Assembly: GCA_964353455.1 (NCBI GenBank)
Contig: CAYGWP010000150.1
Coordinates: forward strand, 1-6,856
Length of the DNA: 6,856 bases
Direction of reading: 5' to 3'
DNA from: CAYGWP01 sp964353455
GTDB lineage: Bacteria > Planctomycetota > Phycisphaerae > FEN-1346
Of the stretch, positions 5,171 to 6,856 are shown one piece after another. The translations under genes and the position numbers were made by a program. Below the pieces are notes generated by a model, which was not told the origin of the DNA, ran no database searches, and worked only from the letters and a program-made list of their open reading frames with translations. Numbering within the stretch: position 1 is the stretch's first letter; each line of letters starts with the position of its first letter.

Positions 5171-6853
5171 ATGGCCCGTTTCCATCACACCGAGATTGCC
5201 GATCTGGCGAAGCAGTTGATTTTTTCTCCGGCAAGGGTCCGTTTTGAGGAACTCAATCGGGCCGGGCGCCTGGCCTGTCTGATTGATCCGGCCAAGTCTT
5301 ACCCGTACGAGTTTGTGTGCTATCAAATCACCGGGTATCGTGCCCGCGGCGATGTGGGCAAGGCCCTTCGTGGCAGGCCGCTTCGTGAAGACCTCGTCCG
5401 GTTGATTGAGCAGGTTTCGGGGAGCCTCAAGGTCACCCCGCGGGATGTGGGTGAAGCGGTTCTGACGATCGTGCAGGCCTCCAGGCGGTTCAACGTCTCC
5501 GAGAAGACCATCCAGCGGTGGCGGAAGAGGGGCCTGGTGTCGTGGAAGTTCGCCGGGTCCGACGGCCGGCTGCGGGTCGGGTTCCTCCAGTCGAGCCTGG
5601 ACCGCTTTGCGACGCGTCATTCCGACCAGGTGCAGGCCGCGGCCGAATTCAGCCGCCTTACGCCCGAGGAACACCGCGAGATCGTCCGCCGCGCTCGCCG
5701 CCTCAGTTGGTTCTGCCACTGCTGCCTCTTCGAGGTCTCCAAGCGGATCGCCCGCAAACTGGGCCGCTCCCCCGAGACCGTCCGCCAGACGATCAAGCAG
5801 TACGACCGCGAGCACCCGGAAGGAAAACTTTTCCCCGACATCGGCGAGCCGCTCCAGGACCATGACCGGCAGATGATCTACGACGCGCATCTGCGGGGGA
5901 TCAGCGTCCATGCCCTCGCCAAGCGCTTCTGCCGCACCCGCTCGAGCATCTACAGGATCGTCACCGAGGAGCGGGCAAAGCAACTACTGAGCGAGCCGAT
6001 CGAGTACATGCCCAGCCCGGAATTTGAGCGTCCGGACGCGGACCGTATAATCCTGGGCGATCCGGCCGCCGAGGCCGCGATGGGCGGACCGGAAAGGCGG
6101 GCGGTGTCTCCACCCAAGGGCCTGCCGATCTACCTGAAGACCCTCTATAAGACCCCCCTCCTGACGAAGGACCAGGAACAGGGCATCTTCCGCCGCTACA
6201 ACTATCTGAAGTTCAAGGCCGCCGCGGTCCGCGGGCGGCTCCAGGGCAGCCGCATGCCGCGCGTCGAGGATATCGCCGAGATCGAGAAACTCATCGACGA
6301 GGCCAACTCCGCCAAGAACCGGATCATCCAGGCGAACCTGCGGCTGGTCGTCAACATCGCGAAGCGGCACGTCGGCCCGCAGGCCAACTTCTTCGAACTC
6401 ATCTCCGACGGCAACATGAGCCTGATGCGGGCGGTCGATAAGTTCGACTACACGCGGGGCTTCAAGTTCTCGACCTACGCCTCGTGGGCGATCATGAAGA
6501 ACTTCGCCCGCAGCGTCCCCCAGGAGGGCGTCCGCCGCGACCGATTCATGACCGGCCGCGACGAACTCCTGGAGATGAGCCGCGACCTCCGGTTCGAGGG
6601 CGAGGAGGGGTACCGCGAGCCGGATATCTCGGTGCGGCAGAATATCGAGCGGATCCTTGACCAGTTGGAGCAGCGCGAGCGTGAGATCGTGATGCGCCGG
6701 TTCGGCCTCGGCGAGATGCCCGCCCAGACCCTCGAAGAAGTGGGCAAACATTTCGGCGTCACGAAGGAGCGCATCCGCCAGATCGAGACCCGCGCGCTCA
6801 GCAAACTCCGCGCGCTCCTGAGCCCCGAAGCGCTCGAGGAAGTCCTGAGTTAG
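5171..6853 (+). CDS. Sigma-70 family RNA polymerase sigma factor with long multi-HTH N-terminus
   Basis: Directs RNA polymerase to promoters. The product is 560 residues from ATG 5171, or 567 from in-frame ATG 5150. The C-terminal half is a clear sigma factor: region 1.2 (GLPIYLKTLYKTPLLTKDQE, about 317-343), region 2 (about 380-452, with core-binding NLRLVVNIAKRH and KFDYTRGFKFSTYASWAI) and region 4 (about 491-549, ending VTKERIRQIETRALSKL). The roughly 38 residues between regions 2 and 4 show no recognisable region 3. The first ~300 residues are not a normal sigma region 1.1. They contain three HTH-like segments: MerR/excisionase-like (about 97-122, FNVSEKTIQRWRKRGL), a second around 187-210 (IARKLGRSPETVRQTIKQY) and a resolvase-like one around 240-269 (GISVHALAKRFCRTRSSIYRI). 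A CHCC cluster sits at 182-185. I recall similar proteins in Planctomycetes. It has its own promoter; regulon unknown. Region 4.2 is near consensus, but -10-reading residues in 2.4 differ. The first 97 codons use far more T-ending codons than the rest. Confidence 0.93.
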   Translation: MARFHHTEIADLAKQLIFSPARVRFEELNRAGRLACLIDPAKSYPYEFVCYQITGYRARGDVGKALRGRPLREDLVRLIEQVSGSLKVTPRDVGEAVLTIVQASRRFNVSEKTIQRWRKRGLVSWKFAGSDGRLRVGFLQSSLDRFATRHSDQVQAAAEFSRLTPEEHREIVRRARRLSWFCHCCLFEVSKRIARKLGRSPETVRQTIKQYDREHPEGKLFPDIGEPLQDHDRQMIYDAHLRGISVHALAKRFCRTRSSIYRIVTEERAKQLLSEPIEYMPSPEFERPDADRIILGDPAAEAAMGGPERRAVSPPKGLPIYLKTLYKTPLLTKDQEQGIFRRYNYLKFKAAAVRGRLQGSRMPRVEDIAEIEKLIDEANSAKNRIIQANLRLVVNIAKRHVGPQANFFELISDGNMSLMRAVDKFDYTRGFKFSTYASWAIMKNFARSVPQEGVRRDRFMTGRDELLEMSRDLRFEGEEGYREPDISVRQNIERILDQLEQREREIVMRRFGLGEMPAQTLEEVGKHFGVTKERIRQIETRALSKLRALLSPEALEEVLS

Positions 6854-6856
6854 CGG

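Noticed and set aside
5984..6751. 255-residue minus-strand frame over the sigma domains
   Set aside because: It is a shadow of conserved sigma regions 2 and 4 on the plus strand.

Overview
The window is GC-rich bacterial DNA with strongly C/G-ending codons. It carries six genes, all on the + strand: gap (5' end cut off by the window edge), pgk, rpe, accD, a soluble Ser/Thr-type protein kinase and a large sigma-70 family factor. I infer a planctomycete, possibly from the Phycisphaerae or a related anaerobic lineage. The main reason is the last gene: I recall sigma factors in Planctomycetes with a similar long helix-turn-helix-bearing N-terminus, and small eukaryote-like kinases are abundant there. 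No rRNA or other marker gene is present, so this placement is an inference.

Positions 2-3845 are a housekeeping block of central carbon metabolism and lipid synthesis. GAPDH and phosphoglycerate kinase catalyse consecutive steps of glycolysis/gluconeogenesis. They are separated by 111 nt that contain a strong GC hairpin without a U-tract. Between pgk and rpe lies a 107-nt inverted-repeat element built from six copies of the heptamer CGCAGAG (three per arm, 9-nt period). rpe (ribulose-phosphate 3-epimerase, TTG start) is followed after 20 nt by accD (beta subunit of acetyl-CoA carboxylase carboxyltransferase), so these two are probably co-transcribed. Both carry unusual substitutions in otherwise conserved loops.

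Positions 4051-6853 look regulatory. The 285-residue kinase has no membrane segment, has a degraded glycine loop, and has a non-RD catalytic loop (HHDFCAKN) that resembles tyrosine-kinase loops more than the usual HRDxKPEN. After a 262-nt spacer with several short inverted repeats and a near-consensus housekeeping promoter (TTGACA, 17-nt spacer, TATTAT) comes a ~560-residue sigma factor. Its C-terminal half holds sigma regions 1.2, 2 and 4 with no clear region 3. Its N-terminal half holds what look like three separate helix-turn-helix segments. Its region 4.2 is close to consensus, but the region 2.4 residues that read the -10 element are changed.

The candidate for something little described is this last part: a multi-HTH sigma factor next to an atypical kinase, with a promoter whose -35 and -10 boxes each sit inside a small palindrome. 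A functional link between kinase and sigma factor is inferred from adjacency only. I saw no tRNA, rRNA, CRISPR array, transposase or integrase.
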